A stretch of DNA of 49,975 bases from Micromonospora maritima. GTDB lineage: Bacteria > Actinomycetota > Actinomycetes > Mycobacteriales > Micromonosporaceae. Positions 48,697-49,975 of the stretch are shown here, one piece after another. The DNA is taken from NCBI RefSeq assembly GCF_902825405.1, contig NZ_CADEAU010000003.1, forward strand, positions 1 through 49,975. Direction: 5' to 3'. Each line of letters opens with the position of its first letter. Position 1 is the stretch's first letter. The notes beneath the pieces were generated by a model, which saw only the letters and a list, made by a program, of their open reading frames with translations, had not been told where the DNA came from and ran no database searches. The position numbers and the translations under genes were made by a program.

Positions 48697-49975
48697 TCAC
48701 CCGCTGTGGCGGGCGGACGGTCGGGTGATCCGGCGCAGTCCGCGCCAGGCGCCGACGAGACGGGCGGGTAACGGGGCACCGAGGCCGTCGTCGACGTCGC
48801 CGGTCACCCGTCGCCGGCCGTCCGCGTACGTGGGCTGCCCAGGTAGCGCCCGGGCGAGCTCCGACACGCTGATGCCCTGACGCACCGCGGCGGCCAGCTC
48901 GCCGATCCACTGCCCGACCCGGGGCGACACCACCGTGGCCCCGAGCAGCTGGCCGCCCGGCCCGACGACCAGGTGGCAGAAGCCGCCGACCCGCTCGCCG
49001 AGCTCGTCCCGGTCGAGGTCGTCGTCGACCCACCAGCGGGCCCGCGCCCGGTCGCCGTGGAGCCGCTGTGCCTGCTCCAGCGTGACGCCGACCTGCGCCA
49101 CCTCGGGATCGGTACGCGTCACCCGGGGCACCGGGATCCGGTCGACCCGCCCGACCGGTCCGAGTAGCGCGTTCTCGGCCGCCTGGACGCCCTGCAGTTC
49201 GGCGGCCCGGGCCAGCGGCGCGGAACCGGTGACCGGGCCGGCGGCGAAGACCCGATGGTTCGCGCTGCGCAGCCGCTGGTCCACCACGACGTGCCCCCGC
49301 ACGTCGCGCCGCACGCCGGTGGCGGTCAGCCCGAGCCGATCGGTGCGCGGCCGGCGCCCGACGGCGAGCAGGATCCGGTCGGCCGGCACGATCGCCCCGT
49401 CGGCCAGATGCACCGTCCCCACACCGACGCGATCGACCAGCTGGCCCGTACGCACCGCGACGCCTTCGGCGCGGAGCCGCTCGCTGATCACGGCGCCCGC
49501 AGCCGGTTCCTCGTTCGGCAACAGGCGGTCGGCCACCTCGATCAGGGTCACTCGCACACCCAGCCGGGCCAGGGCCTGACCTAGTTCGCAGCCCGTCGAG
49601 CCGCCGCCGAGCACCGCGATCCGTTCCGGTAGCCGGTCGAGCCGCGACAGGTCGTCGGCGGTCAGCGGTTGCGCGTCGGCGAGGCCCGGAATCAGGGGTA
49701 CGGCGGGAGCACATCCGGTGGCGATCACCGCGCGACGGAAGCGCACCTCGCGGACCGCGTCGGTGCCGGTGACCCGCAGTGAGTCCGGGCCGGTGAACTC
49801 GGCCCGGCCGTCCAGCACGTACGGACCGCCGGCGATCGTGCCGTCGCGCAGTTGACCCGACTCCGCGCGAGCCGCGGCCCGCACGGCGGCGAGCACCGCG
49901 ACGTCGTCCACCCGAGGCGCGCCGCAGCGCAGCCCGAAACGGCCGGCGGTCGCCAGCGTGTGCGCGGCGTGCGCG
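48697..49975 (-). CDS. FAD/NAD(P)-dependent disulfide-oxidoreductase-like protein (5' end off window)
   Basis: The visible 426 residues cover the FAD-domain end (RRAVIATGCAPAVPLIPGL), the NAD(P)-binding Rossmann motif (RIAVLGGGSTGCELGQALAR, LGVRVTLIEVADRLLP), the FAD-binding VFAAGPV segment and the dimerisation domain (VPRVTRTDPEVAQVGVTLEQ). The order matches mercuric reductase and dihydrolipoamide dehydrogenase relatives. The N-terminal FAD motif and redox-active Cys pair lie beyond the right edge, so the substrate cannot be inferred. The C-terminus has an unusual Arg-rich tail and lacks the HPT-type His motif of true lipoamide dehydrogenases. Confidence 0.85.
   Translation of the reverse strand, partial: AHAAHTLATAGRFGLRCGAPRVDDVAVLAAVRAAARAESGQLRDGTIAGGPYVLDGRAEFTGPDSLRVTGTDAVREVRFRRAVIATGCAPAVPLIPGLADAQPLTADDLSRLDRLPERIAVLGGGSTGCELGQALARLGVRVTLIEVADRLLPNEEPAAGAVISERLRAEGVAVRTGQLVDRVGVGTVHLADGAIVPADRILLAVGRRPRTDRLGLTATGVRRDVRGHVVVDQRLRSANHRVFAAGPVTGSAPLARAAELQGVQAAENALLGPVGRVDRIPVPRVTRTDPEVAQVGVTLEQAQRLHGDRARARWWVDDDLDRDELGERVGGFCHLVVGPGGQLLGATVVSPRVGQWIGELAAAVRQGISVSELARALPGQPTYADGRRRVTGDVDDGLGAPLPARLVGAWRGLRRITRPSARHSG

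Noticed and set aside
48548-49714. N-terminal extension of the AraC frame by 389 codons
   Set aside because: It overlaps the flavoprotein gene in another frame, is Arg/Gly/Ala-rich, and a good ribosome-binding site precedes GTG 48547.
1-49975. CRISPR array
   Set aside because: No regularly spaced direct repeats of 25-40 bp were seen; the repeats present are IS ends, one hexamer tract and the integrase duplication.

Overview
The window is high-GC (about 70%) actinobacterial DNA with dense short-overlap operons, GTG starts, secreted lipoproteins, a CUT1 sugar ABC system without its own ATPase, and cellulase and hemicellulase genes. The protein sequences look like Micromonosporaceae (Micromonospora or a relative). 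This is a judgement from remembered family members, not a search.

Region 1 (1-7450) is an accessory island. A TPR gene runs off the left edge. A tRNA-Leu(GAG) is followed by a perfect 22-bp palindrome, an AbrB-type gene and a decayed tyrosine recombinase, the usual layout of an element integrated at a tRNA 3' end. Next come an EACC1-caspase conflict pair whose upstream side is cut by an IS5-like remnant, a bacterial-type poly(ADP-ribose) glycohydrolase, a DUF4262 fragment and a nearly complete IS3-family element.

Region 2 (7460-12760) has a NarL-type two-component pair, a DUF6326 membrane protein, and a two-gene cassette of unknown function. The cassette pairs a small phage-like protein with a 669-aa protein that carries a YfaP/DUF2135-like beta domain.

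Region 3 (13120-22330) is one efflux and stress locus read leftward: HlyD-like adaptor, OmpR-type regulator and kinase, secreted alpha/beta hydrolase, second HlyD-like adaptor, MacB-type ATPase and permease, and a small secreted DUF5666-like protein. A divergent lipoprotein lies at its right end. A two-part motif (AACCTCGGAG and CTGGGAG) recurs before three of its transcription units and is a good operator candidate.

Region 4 (22480-36560) is a secreted-carbohydrate region. It holds three secreted proteins that look like the nucleoside-hydrolase/DUF1593 superfamily (one frameshifted away from its CBM6), an ECF sigma factor with a divergent GerMN protein, a beta-helix protein, a GH43-CBM6 enzyme and a CBM2-GH6 cellobiohydrolase. 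Between them lie eroded remnants: a sulfatase N-terminus joined to the C-terminus of the sulfatase-activating FGE enzyme, and a broken DUF1996 gene. Perfect GC-rich hairpins end most units.

Region 5 (36790-45510) is a nine-gene catabolic operon: sugar-binding lipoprotein, two permeases, VOC protein, four-carbon acid-sugar kinase (OtnK/DUF1537 type), amidohydrolase, isopropylmalate-dehydrogenase-family enzyme, Gfo/Idh dehydrogenase and GntR/FCD regulator, most overlapping by 4 nt. I infer uptake of a plant-derived sugar or sugar acid and its oxidation to a C4 acid, then phosphorylation and oxidative decarboxylation. The usual PdxA2 partner of the kinase seems replaced by the isopropylmalate-dehydrogenase homologue.

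Region 6 (45700-49975) holds ordinary genes: a DivIVA-like protein, a SAP/DUF6434 protein, an alpha/beta hydrolase, an AraC regulator and a flavoprotein disulfide-reductase homologue cut by the right edge.
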